The position numbers were made by a program, and so were the translations under genes. From positions 13,579,580-13,643,579 of the forward strand of contig CM046844.1 of the NCBI GenBank assembly GCA_025618425.1: a stretch of DNA of 64,000 nucleotides, in the 5' to 3' direction. The notes below the pieces were generated by a model. That model was not told where the DNA came from, ran no database searches, and worked only from the letters and a program-made list of their open reading frames with translations. This stretch comes from Heliocidaris tuberculata. Taxonomy: Eukaryota > Echinodermata > Echinoidea > Camarodonta > Echinometridae. Shown in pieces: positions 1-13,500 of the stretch. The first letter of the stretch is position 1. Every line of letters begins with the position of its first letter.

Positions 1-42
1 ATTTGAGCACACACGGACAGACGGACGGACGGACGGACGGAC

Positions 43-88
<46 letters not shown>

Positions 89-138
89 ACGGAGCCCGTT
101 TCATAGTCCCCTCGCGAACTTCGTTCGCGGGGACAACA
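1..138. repeat. End of a composite element: (GGAC)n, (CA)n and a palindromic terminus
   Basis: Microsatellite-like core then gagcccgtttcatagtcccc and a perfect hairpin around 106-134 (tcgcgaacttcgttcgcg). Same terminal block as 10465-10589, so the element starts before base 1. Confidence 0.75.
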
Positions 139-498
139 ACCTTTACACTCTTATCTTATGGTCCTAAAAACCTAATCACATCATTTTCCAATGGGCAAAT
201 ATGTGTGTATATACATTGTAAATATATATATATATATATCAACAGGCCTTGGAAGTTAGAAATATATAGTTGCAAAGTAACAAATATACATGACATTTCA
301 AGATTACGATATGATCTGACTTTAAGAAAGCTATCCATATTTTGTAAAATATATTAATATCTGAGGAAAGCTAAACATCTTTAAATGCAACAATAAAGTT
401 TTGTAACAAAAGCTGTTGCTTTGTCCCAAAAATCATTATAAAGTGCATTTTTACAAAACTCTACTTTCGCGCACCAGTTGTGCCCTTCGTAAGCTTAC

Positions 499-566
499 CT
501 TACAGTCACAGCGTCCATCAAAACATTGAGATGATCTGGTTCCTCTCCCATCACATTGACATCCAC
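499..566 (-). CDS. HSPG2: Perlecan exon: laminin-EGF start, last exon visible in the left block
   Basis: 68 nt, phase 1-0. Encodes [19 protein letters not shown] then DCK. In perlecans the next exons should lead into the third laminin IV/B module, but the window ends. Confidence 0.88.
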
Positions 567-3500
567 CTACATGTACAACAACAAGACAAAAGGGAAAATC
601 ATTTTCTTCAATAAATATTACCTCAGCCTTCTTCTGCATGTATGAGTGTTGATGAAAAGTGTAGATGAAGCTTCTCTTTCCACATTTTTCCGGTGTGGCA
701 TTTACAAAGTGGCTACATACATGTACCGCTCAAGCTGACTGCACCACCCACCAATTATATGAAGATAACTCATTTCCTTCTTTCTATTTTCCCTTAAAAC
801 ACCACATCTTACATTCTCTATTCAATCAATCAAGAATTTGTAAGTTTTACAATATCTTTTTTTGTTGTGGTGTATGTGTAAAAAGAAACAATAATGCAGT
901 CAAGTAACTACGTAGCATAATATCTGTTAGTGTACTTCTATACAAGTAAAGTACAAATGACTGTGTTAATAATCAAACTATCTAAAACTATCTAAAACTT
1001 CAGAGTATACCACCACAAACCAATTCCCAATTCCCCCCTCCCCTGCTATCCTATCATGATCATTTTCAACAGTTTTTTAATCACTAACATTTAGGAAATG
1101 CATCAATTTACAACTTATCAGGAATAGATACCATTTTCTTTTTTTTTAATATATGTAATGAAAAAGAATAACTATAGAAAAAAGAGAGAAGTCAATTGTA
1201 TTTTTGTTATGATTAAAGTCTGATTGTGAAAAAAAATGGGCTTTAGGGCAACTCAAAGTCTGAGGTGAGGAGTTTGATTAGCACTATAAATTTACAATCA
1301 CATACCCTCAGGTCTGCAATAATCTCCTTCTCTGGCTGGGTCTCCAGTATAACCTGGTGCGCAGCTTTAGGTAAAATGAGATACGACACAGATTCAATTC
1401 ATTTATTCTCATCTCTTGAGAAAAAAAAAATTAATTTATTTTGAAAAAGAAGATTTTTTTGCTTATTTTCATTTATGTATGTACATCAAGTAAAAAATAC
1501 CATCATATATCAACAGAGTTTGTATAATAGAACCAGCTTTGAAAACACATTACTGGAGGAATATATATTAGCTGGAACAATCAAAGGCCTTTATAATGAA
1601 ATCAGGGATGAGGAAAAAGTACTGTTTAATACACTTTAGAATTCAAATAATTGGAGCAAATAATATGAATATAAACATGTTAACAATTCGATCATTAAAT
1701 CACTTTCTAAAACTGACATGTCCCTGAAAAGCTTTTTGAGAAAATCTTACCACTTTCTTCATTTTTAATTTCCTATTTTCAAAAAAGTGAATTTTCCTTT
1801 ACTATCAAGAAGAAATTTGTGAACATCCTGACTGTTTGTTCACGAAAAAGGAACAGACTCTTGGGAATTTTTGAAACTTTGTGAAGATTGATTTGAATGA
1901 TTCAACTGACCTTTCACATCTTCTTCCTATGTAGCCTGCAGGGCAAGAGTCACATGTCAGATCATTGTCAGTATCCAGGAAACAGGTTGGTGAAAATCTG
2001 AGAAAAAATGGAAATAAAGCAAGATGGCAGAAGATAAACCAAACAATACCTAATCCTTCCACTGTGATTGATTACATCTTGATGATTAATTTATTGTTAA
2101 CCTTATCAATGCCACAAGGTTTAGAGCATGTATGACAAATGTATGTAATTTTGAATGTTTTTTAAAAATGGTTGAATAATTAAATTAAATGAAAAAATTA
2201 AATGAAAAAATTAAATGAGTCTGTGAGTCATGTTCTTAATCATGCTGCCTTTTGTTCATCATGATACAAACATTGTCCTATATTATCAAACCTCATACTT
2301 AATAAGTTGTCAAAAATTTCATGCAAAAAGAGACAAGCTTCCCTTTGTCCATAAATAGTATATAACACATCAATATTTTGGTGGTTAAAAAAAATATATT
2401 ATACAGATCCTTAACGCCATGGAATCTCTGCAATCAGGAGATTTACATGATGAATGGCAAATTTCAGCTGCAATTTTGATATGACTTTCAAATTCTACCC
2501 TAACTGACTGTTGTAGCATAATATCCTTACTGGTTGGATGGGATTGCAAGAGGACAGGTACAAGGCAGACATCTTCCTCCCTGAGTTGGGTTGCCATAGT
2601 AACCAGGTGCACACTGTTCACAGAAGCGTCCATAGGTGTTGTCTTGACAGTTCTGCAAAGAAATATGTATTGGTTCTCATCTCATTTGTTAATTAGTGCA
2701 TCTTGGCTCAATTCAAACCACCATCTTGTAGCTAGCACCCTTGAATAACCAGAGATTTCTTTACAATATGAAGGTCAGTTCCTGTACACTTTCTTTAGAA
2801 ACACTCTACTTCTTCTTTTTTTTTCTCTGTCTCTCTGTCTCTCCCTTTATTTAACATTCAGATAATTCAGTGCTGCAGGTATTTTCATGAATATATTTTG
2901 CAAATACTATAATTATGACAACAATGAAAATTGTTGACATAAAATGTCAACAATAATGTAAACTTGGGGATGAAGCACAATTAACTCTTTGGATAATCTT
3001 GCTCTAATATCTCGTGAAATAAACGTAATCCTGCAGAATTATCAAAAGTACCAAAAATGCAGTTTGAAAATGTAAAAGAAAGTATTACTGTTGTATTACT
3101 GTAACAGGAATAACGATGGAATGCATTAAATCAGACCTACATGTATCATTTGTACTCACCCTGCACTCCCCTGTTTCTGGGTGGCAATCAGTGGAATGCC
3201 CATTGCACGCACAACGTGAACAGAAGCCAAGGTAGATACCACTGCCTGAACGGGTAAAGCCAACATCACAATCCTGGAGGAACAATGATTTTTTTTTTTT
3301 TAAAGAGGGCATACATGTAGTTTTACAATTTTGCAACCACTTGTTTGAGTTAGGCCTTTCTTTTCTGCTTTTACATATCACTTATCTTCTTTTGTTCCTA
3401 GGCAAAATTAATCTCTAGCAAAAAGATGTGGATGTGTTAATGTACAGCACTTATATTGAAGGTTTGAAATCAAATACAACACTTCTGAAAAATTACAATA

Positions 3501-4021
3501 CTCGTTCCTTGCATTTGATTTCTGTCATGTGACTGCTATTCACCACAGTTTCTTTCATCTAAACCATGTCATAGTATCTGAATTTCTTTAATCAGTTTAG
3601 ATTGTTAATTCCTCAGCATAATACAGAGTACAAGTAATATTTACAGTATGCAAAGTTTGAGATTTCATCATTCATGCATTTTGATTTCCAAAACAAGACT
3701 GGGAAAGGATTGCAAACAAACATTACCTCACATGAAAGCCCCCTGTAGCCATACGGACATATACACTGTTCCACTGCAAATGCTCTACCCTGGCCTGTGT
3801 TCCTGGGTTCAGCAATGTCCATGCTTATATCCCTGATACTGTATGAAGGGAGAGATATCAAGTCGCCATTTCAGATAAATGAAACAAAATATGAAATAGA
3901 CAACACAACTCAATACAGAATGGATGATACACATTGCCTATCTAAAAGAGATGCATTACAGTAAGTAGCAAATGAATACCACAATCATCATCATAATCAT
4001 CATTATCATCATTATCATCAT

Positions 4022-4058
<37 letters not shown>

Positions 4059-7000
4059 GTCGTCAGCATCACTATAAATTCTTCATCATCATTATCATTA
4101 TCATCATCATTATCTCCATCACCATATCCAAGAACACTGATATACCCACAAACTTCAAATCTCAAACAATTACCATCACAATCATCATCATTATCATCAT
4201 CATCATCATTTTCACATCTTCTTACCCTACCAGGAATCACTGTTAAACAATACATATCGCTAACACTGTCTACTATTACTGATATCGATTTCAGTTCACT
4301 ACATTTCTATTATCTTCGATATCATCATTGTCGTCACTAACATCACCATGTCTACCAGTATTACTAATGGCCATCATGGCATCAATACTTACCCTGCTAC
4401 ATTAGTGAGGGAGTTGTAGGTTGCCCTGATTATGATGTAATCCATATCAGCTAACGCCATCATCAGGTTCTCCCTGTTCGCTGGCTCAAAGTCTATACGA
4501 GTCCAGTATTGCTGAACACAAGAAAACCCAAAACGATTTCCATAAAATTTGTGACTTCCACACAACCAATACTTGGAAGAAATTAAATCTATTATCTATT
4601 ATTCCGTAGCTAAAGTTTTATGAATAACGACCCCTTCAAGACTGAGTCATAGATTTTGAAAGGTGAACCTGTCTTAAGCAGGTTCACTGAGAATCAAAGC
4701 AAGAAGTTCAACTTATACCAAAAAAGAAAAAATTTGTTCCATCCTGGATGACTGTCTTGATATTTTAAATGCTCACTATGTCATCTTATAAAAGGCATGT
4801 ACAATGTTAAATTTGCAGAAGAACTTATATGCAGTGTTACTCTGACCCAAATCCTAGATTTTGAACTCATTTCTAAAGTTATCAATTTTGTATTTTTTGT
4901 GGTTCAGGAAATAGAGAACATAAGATTTAATGTCTTTAGAAAGATTTTGCAACTCACTGCACTGACAGAGTTACTTTCTTACCTCAAGGAAGGGAACGCT
5001 AAATGGAGTCTGTGTTCGCGATGATACTATAGTACCCAGCCTGTCACGATTGTAGATCAGGGTAATGCCATTACCCTACAAGAAAGCACACAGTCAATGA
5101 TTGGATGATTTATTATAAACAAACAAGGCCTTTTATTCTATGGCAGTGGTTCTTAACCTACAGGCTGTGATACAAATAAGGGCAACAGGGCTTCTACAGG
5201 CAAATAAATGTTTGGTTTTTTTAAATGCCTTTTAGGGATGAAGACAGGGTTGTGGGGCCAAATGGACACTTTCTTATACATTTCATAAAGCAACACTATA
5301 ATTGGATTCATATTAAATTTATTTAGCACCTTTGGCTAAATGATACATAACACCTAAAAATGGTTTTAGCAAATTACCTAAACAAGCACTTATAGCACTC
5401 CAAAATTTCTTATAGACACATAATTCTTTATTCAAGTGAAGTTGACAGAAACAATAAAATATCTCATCTAGGAGCAAAATCACCAAGCCCGAGAACAAAA
5501 TTGCAGCATTATGCCTGAGACTAAAATGAAAAAGGTGAGATACTGCTAGTTTTGAAGATTCCTCTGAAATCATTATCTGAAAAAATATGTACGACTGAAA
5601 AAGTGCAGATACAAGATACAAATCCCCCAAAATGAGCATATCACATGAGCTTACTGAGATTTCAACGTCTGGTACATCCTGCACATTAACTCCTCCTGGG
5701 GCATTATCAATGACGATAGTATACCTCAAGTACCCTCCATATGATGACACCTATTCAAGAAAGACAACATATCAAAGATACTTGTATTTTGTAATAAAGA
5801 CACAGTAAGAGAGAGAGAGCAAACTAAATATATTCAGAAAGTTTTTCCATGATAGATGCTGTAATGTCTAAATAATAAGGACAAATCTTAAAATATTTGA
5901 TTTAATGTACCACTGCTGCATATCCACATATAAATGACAAATCTCCAAGAACATAATTTTGTATTTTTGTACGACAATGCAAAAGTTTCTCCTCTTTCTC
6001 CATTTCATTTATCTCCAATCTCTTTTCCTTTGTTCATCTCTGTAACCACCCTATCTCTCTTTGTGTTTCACTCTACAGCCTTACCTTGTCACCAAGAAAG
6101 CGGTTAGGGAGTACCCAGAAATAGACATCAGCAGGGAGGGTGTTGAAGGCGCCATAGACAAGCTCCCTCTGTCTGTAGTTAAGCGTCAGTTCCTGGGAGG
6201 TGACGTTTTCAGTGAAGTCTCGATTATTGAGGGTGAGCCCCTGGTTATCGCGGGAGAACTCTGCATTGACCTGGTGAAGTTGGTGTATATAGAGAAGTCA
6301 TTTATGTTTAGGAATCTTTGGGGGGATTTGGATGTTGATTGTATCATTTTCTGATCTGGGTGATTATTACTCAGTCATCTAAACAGCATCAATGCAATTG
6401 GATGACCCTCTTCTTGCTTTGCCTTACTAGCACCCATGTCCCATTCCCACACCCACACCCTAACCTAACCATCACCCTCACTATCAACATCATCACCCTC
6501 ACCCTAATCATCATTTTTAACATCAACCTCACCTTCAACACCACAATAAACCCATCTTCAACATCACACATGCCATCACCCTTGCCCCCACCACCTTCAC
6601 CCTCACTCTAAACCTCATCCAAACTTTTCAACCCCACCCTCATCAACATCCTCTCCCCACCCCCGTCTCCCTCACTCACACCCTCAATCACACCCCTACC
6701 CCCTTACCCAAACCCAAACCCACACCCTCAACTTCACCCTCCCCTGAACATCACCCTTAGCCTCACTATCATCCACACCCACACCCATACCCTGACCCTC
6801 AACATTACCCAAACCCCCATCCACACCCACACTCACACCCTCACTGTCATCCTCACCCTCACCATCACCCTTCCCCTCAATCTCATCCTCAACCACAGCC
6901 CATACCCTCAACATTAGCCTCACTTTCACCCACACCTTCACCCACACCCTCACCCTCAACATTACCCAAACCCACACCCACACCCTCACTGTCATCCTCA

Positions 7001-10000
7001 CCCTCACCATCACCCTTCCCCTCAATCTCATCCTCAACCACAGCCACACCCTCAACATTACCCTCACCCACACAAATACCCACACCTTCACCCACACCCT
7101 CACCCACTACCCCACTCACATTTTCTCCCTCATCCCCAACCCCGCCCTCTTCCTCACTGTCAACCAACGACCTCACCCTCGACATCACCATCATCTTCAG
7201 CATCATCACTAACGCCACAACATCCATCACCATTAACTACACCATCATCACCATCATCACCATTATCACCAACATCACCATCATTACTAATATCAACAGC
7301 TTTATCACCTTCACTATCCTAACCACCAAAGCCACGACAATTGCCTTAATCACCATCTCTATCACTGCCATCTCCATCCCCATCATACCTACCTGTGATC
7401 TATACTGCACAGTACTGTCACAGTCAAAAGTTATTCCCATACAGAAGCATCTGATGCAGCCATACTGATGGTCCGGGGCCAGATTAAATGTTCCCGCTCT
7501 ACACTGATCACATAGAACTCCTTCTGTGTTATCCTAGAGATATATAAGAAACATAAAAAACATCCATTGCAATTACTTATTATGAGAGGGGAAGAGAGAA
7601 AGAGTGAGAAAGAGGGAGAGAGAGAAAGGAGAGAGGGGAGAGAGAGAGGGGGGGGGAGAGGGAGAAAGAGGGGAAGAGGGGGAAATAGAGACGAGAGAAG
7701 GGGAGAAGAGAAGGGGAGGAGAGGGAGAGAGGAGAAGGAAAAGGGGAAGAAGAGCTGGATATGACATGAAAATACATATAAATGTATGGGTGCAAAAAAA
7801 GAAGGAAAAACTTGTAAAAACTGACTGAGAAATGTTAGAAAGGGATGAAGCGAGAGCAATAACTTCATCTTACTTTACAGAGACATTCTGATCCTGTCCA
7901 TGCCAAGCTACCATCAGCATTGCAGTCACCTAGGCTATCAGGGACACAGGAATCTCCAGGCACAATGGGGTTGCCCATGTAGTTAGCAGAACACCTAGAG
8001 CGACAATGGGAAAAGAATGTAAACGTGGAATGATGAGAAAGAATGTAATGAACATTACATAACCCAAAACAGAAGTAAATAGGCATCACTTACATACTTT
8101 CCACAAAATGATCAAATTGACTTTGCGGCAATGAAACATTTCAGGAAAGGCAGTTATTTATGTCTTTAATTCTGCTATTTCAAACTTTCAAATCCTAAAA
8201 TCAACCATGTTTAAATGCACCATAGAGGGTGTAGTTTTTTCCAGTGGGAGTGACTTCTCTTTATTCTGTCTACTCTTAAAATCTACGTAACAAACAGATA
8301 TGACTTTTAAAGCTATAATCAAAAACATAACGTTCAAAACACAGACTTTCAAAAATGTGTATAATGCAAAAGTAAAGGAATTAAATTTTCGACCTCCCAG
8401 TAGTAAATTCTGTCAATCTACATGTATCTTTTTATCCTCGTATCTGTCCATTCCATGATCTTCTACTTACGATTCACATTGCCTTCCCGCATATCCTTGT
8501 GGACAAGCATCACACGTAACCCTTCCATCAGTGTCCAAGATACATGTTGGTGAAAACCTAGGTCAATCAAAGACAACAACAACGTAAAATGTCATATGTT
8601 ATTCAAACCTAGCAAAAAGGTACACCTGCACAAAAACAACGATTCATTAAATTCCGGTAAAAGTGTACCTTGCAATATTGATACATGATAAAATGTTGCG
8701 TTGACATTATATCGCTATGTGGTGCAAGGCTGAAGGGACAAATGGATGCACAGACAATTAACAGATGTACATTCTGAGAAAAATGCATTCCTAAGTGTTT
8801 ACCATTCACTGACTATATTTACACTACAAATTTAAGGCTGTATACTGTCCACACTGTAGACATTGTCATTATTACTTCAGAAATCCTCATATCGTTAAAG
8901 GGATTTGGTAACTTTGTGGAGGCTTGATTTAACAAATTGTTGAATTTTGATATTTGTCTTGTATAATTATGTTCAGAAGGATAAATAAATAGCCAGGCAC
9001 AGAAAGGCTTTCAAATACATAATGCTATTATTAAGATATCTATGACTGAATACTTCCATTTATGAAAGCGTATGGCCATACGCTTTAGTGTAACACTGAG
9101 TCTATGGGGGAAAATGAGTCTGGCATTTCCGGTCACTTGCATATGTTTACTTTTGTGAAGCACATGATTTTGAAGTGCTTTTTTTTCCCCTGGGCTTAAT
9201 TTTTACACCATATTACATACACTGATAGCATGTAAGGCCAGGCAACTCAGATTTTATCAAGCCTCTACAAAGTTACCAAATCAATTTAATGATAGGACCT
9301 GTTTTTTTTTTTTTTTTTTTTTAATGCATTAAATTCCTCATAATGATGCTAACAGGTAAGCAACATTCATAATTCAAAGACATGGCTTATTTCGACTTAC
9401 TGGTTTGGTCCATCTGTGAGGGGGCAAGGGCAGGTCAGACAAGGGACCCCATTGGGTGGATCCCCGAAAAATCCCTCAGCGCAACGCTCGCAGTTCGGTC
9501 CCTCTGTGTTACCTGTACACTAAAGGAACATATTTAAGGAAACAAAAAAATAATTACAAGTACAAATGTACATGATAGTATACAAAATCTACAGAGTTCT
9601 TATATTATTTACTTTTTAAAGTGCAATTGGAATATCATGGTTCTAAATGGTATGAAGCAAGAGAAAGACAAGTGAATGAGTAAATTACGCAATGCGTAAT
9701 AAATGTCCCCGCCGGAAGTGCAGATCTGTGGAAATTAACTAGCCTGAACCTTAAAACTTCAGTGAAAAAACTTTAGTGAATAAAATAATAATGTTACTGC
9801 ATGCAAAAGAAGAGAATACCAACAATGCATGTATACAACTGAAATATAAAACATGAAAACATTATGAACCTTCAGCCATTTTGAATAAATTTGCATAAAT
9901 TTGCATAAATTTGCATGAATAATGAATTTCAAAATTCTGTGTAGAAGTTTGGAAGCCCCCACCCAGCCCTATCAGATAAAACAATCGGAATCAAAATCCG

Positions 10001-10500
10001 ATGTGAAATAGAGAAGTAGCATTTTTCGTCAATTTTGAATAAATTTGCATAAATTTGCATAATTAATGAATTTCAAAATTCTGTGTAGAAGTTTGGAAGC
10101 CCCCACCCAGCCCTATCAGATAAAACAATCGGAATCAAAATCCGATGTGAAATAGAGAAGTAGCATTTTTTCAATTTTGAATAAATTTGCATAAATTTGC
10201 ATAATTAATGAATTTCAAAATTCTGTGTAGAAGTTTGATAGCCCCCACCCAGCCCTATCAGATAAAACAATCGGAATCAAAATCCGATGTGAAATAGAGG
10301 AGAAGTAGCATTTTTCGTCAATTTTGAATAAATTTGCATAAATTTGCATAATTAATGAATTTCAAAATTCTGTGTAGAAGTTTGGAAGCCCCCACGCAGC
10401 CCTATCAGATAAAACAATCAGAATCAAAATCGGCCAAGAAATGACGGAGAAGTAGCATTTTCTAACATTTGAGCACACACGGACAGACGGACGGACGGAC

Positions 10501-10539
<39 letters not shown>

Positions 10540-13500
10540 CGAACGGAGCCCGTTTCATAGTCCCCTCGCGAACTTCGTTCGGCGGGGACAATAACATAAC
10601 TAACTTAACTCAACTATTCAAAAGACTCAAACATATACATGAGCTCAGCTACATGTACATGTAACTGGGTTGGAGAACTTACCTCACATCGCCCAGTCAC
10701 TGGGTCACAAGAATTTGATAGACCACTGCACTGACAGGGCTGACATGTTCCTAGCGTTGATGAATCTGGACCTGGTAATCTGTAGTAACCAGATGCACAC
10801 CTCTGTAGTGGATGAAAATTATACAGAAAACATATAATCAAAATGATATATTGTACATGGAAAGATATTTTAATTGGCATTTAATATTTAGCAAATCCAA
10901 GAAACCTGTAAATGCCTTACTACCAGTCAAACCTATTTTATTTCCATGAATTACATTAGCTCAAGAGTTTAATATAAGAACATTTTGTATCATAAACAAA
11001 ATAGTAATAAGTCAGAAATTTTAGTGAATTTTTTCTCCATGGATAAATCTTTCCAAGCATTTCCAAGTTAATAAAGCAACTCAACATTTTAAATACTTAA
11101 CCCCATATAACTTGGATTGGAGTCTACAGATTATGTGCGTCATACCAAACTCGAACAGTTTCCAACATTTTAAGATAGTAGCCTACAGTAAAGAATTTAT
11201 AAGCCTTGAAACCAAATCCTCAAAGAAATGTCAAGCCTCATCATTCTCTCACCTCGCAAGACAATCCTTCATATCCGATCGGACACCTGCATTCTTCCAC
11301 TTCTACAGCCCTCTCTCTCCCTGTTTCCTCTGGCACAGCTGTATCAAGGACTACATTAGCCAAACTAGAGGAAACAAAGGAAAATTAGACATACATGTAT
11401 ATTCATAACATGCTATTACTATACAACTAACTTGAGGTAACCCAATGAGTTCATTTTAGCAGTGAAAAAAATTACACTTACGTAGTAGGAAGCAAATCAG
11501 AACACCAAGTCACAAATATTTGTATTGTACATGTACAAAGGGTACTATAAAATCCACTTGATAAATATCTACGTGTATACATGTATGTAGCACAAAAATC
11601 TTCAGGTTTGGGGAGTAATATATGGTTCAAACGTGGTGAGAAACTTTCTATAAAGATCTAGGTTTACTAATCCCAATTCTGACTTAACAGTTATTTGGTT
11701 GATTAATTTCATACTTCAAATGGGATGGCATGAAAGCTGGTACATATGATTTGGGTTAATCAACCAAGGGGCCTACATGTATGTCTGTGAGTTCTATCCT
11801 GGGGACTCACCTGGTTTGGTACATGTTATAGGAGTAGGTGGCCTTGATGAGCATGGACTCGACATTCTGTAATGCCAGCATAAAGTCGTCTCTGGTAGCA
11901 TCCACGAGAACCTCGGCCTCAACATCACCTCTTCCTCCACCTCCAACAGTCACTACCTTCTTCCAGCCAGCCTGCACAAAGATAGTTTGATATTATCACT
12001 TGATTCATTTGTGCATGAATCTGGTTTTAATTGTATTCATCCATTATTTTCCTCATGTGTTTGAGTGAAAGTGCGATTAGCATAGAAAACATTTCAATCA
12101 AGAGCAACTGACCCTTGTTTCCATACTGCCTTTCCATCCATGCCACTATCCCTACTAATATTACCTTGTCTACTACTGCCAACACATCCTCTATTCCTAT
12201 GACTTTGATTAGGACAACCAATACTTACTATCAATATCACACTACCAATGACCACTGCTATTAACTTCTCTTACCCCTATTCTCCTCAGCAATATGACCA
12301 CAGGACTCTCAACAGAACAGGGTCCCCTTTTCATAAAATTTTTTATCATTAACAACTGCCACGTGTCTTTGACAAATTTGCTGACAGATATTCAAAGTGC
12401 AACAATATCAGTAGCTCATATCAAATAGGAGTAGTAGCTGATAATCAGTAGCTCACAATCATAGGCACTATCACTACTACTAAAATGATGACCACTTGTA
12501 TTACCACTGGCATTACCTCTAACACTACCACTACCACTACCACTACTACTACTACACTGCACCTGTATGATTTGGAAGAGAAAGATGACTGCTTACCTCT
12601 GTGAGGGGCACCTGACGCTGTGTTGCGACACCCGATACCGGCTCGTCAGCAAGTTGGTAGGATAGGGTCATGCCATTTCCCTGTATCGAGATAACAGTGG
12701 AAAATGACACTTCCATATCAGTACTGGAAATTATCTACGCATTTTAGTTCAGTTCAGTTTAGTCCAATATCGTTATGCAGCTAGCATTAGATACAAATAC
12801 ATGAGATTTTAACATATTCCCACTGTACACTTTGATCTAAATGAGAAAATTCTAACATTGAACAGCAACATAATTTTGTATGATTTAAACTTAGATTTTT
12901 GAAGGTCATCCACAATGAAATAAAACAAAAATGTTCCTCCCAACAGACCAAACTGACAAGTGCCTAAGTTTCGACAACATTTTCCAATCAAATAACGTTT
13001 GATTTGGATATCATTTCTTAGAGTCTTGCACAATACAAACAAACTAAAATGCAGTCTGCAGTAAATATGTCTATCCATCAATTCCATATTCAGCATTTCA
13101 ATTTACTCTCGCTTATCTACGAACTTACCTTGATATATACATCTGCTACTTGAGCAGTTGACGCAATGTGGATAAAGTTGACTTGATAACGAAGGTTGCC
13201 TCCATAGCTTGTTAACTGAGAGAAACAGACAATAAGTCCTAAACATTTAATTCCAAAATATTGAAATGAACATTACCATCACCATCATCACCTTAAAGGG
13301 CAATCCAACCTTGGTAATAAGATGATTTGTGTGAAAGCAGAAAAATAAGAAAAACAGGATGGCGAAAGTTTGAAAAAAATCGGACAAGGACTAAGAAAGT
13401 TATGGATGTTTGAAAAATGAGATCACTACATCTATGTGAATCTCAAATTGGCAATTTGGTGAGTCAATTGTGACATTTTTGTGGACAACTCTCCCATTTG

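Noticed and set aside
3956..4340. Ile-rich and Asp/Met-rich ORFs on both strands
   Set aside because: Products of the (ATC)n microsatellite, as are similar frames at 13847-14228 and 61722-62006.
6696..7233. Val/Gly/Glu-rich ORFs of up to 135 codons
   Set aside because: Translations of the CCCTCA/CCCACA repeat tract; no coding signal.
9881..10465. CRISPR-like array of regular repeats
   Set aside because: Units are contiguous ~145-bp direct repeats with no unique spacers, inside an animal transposable element.
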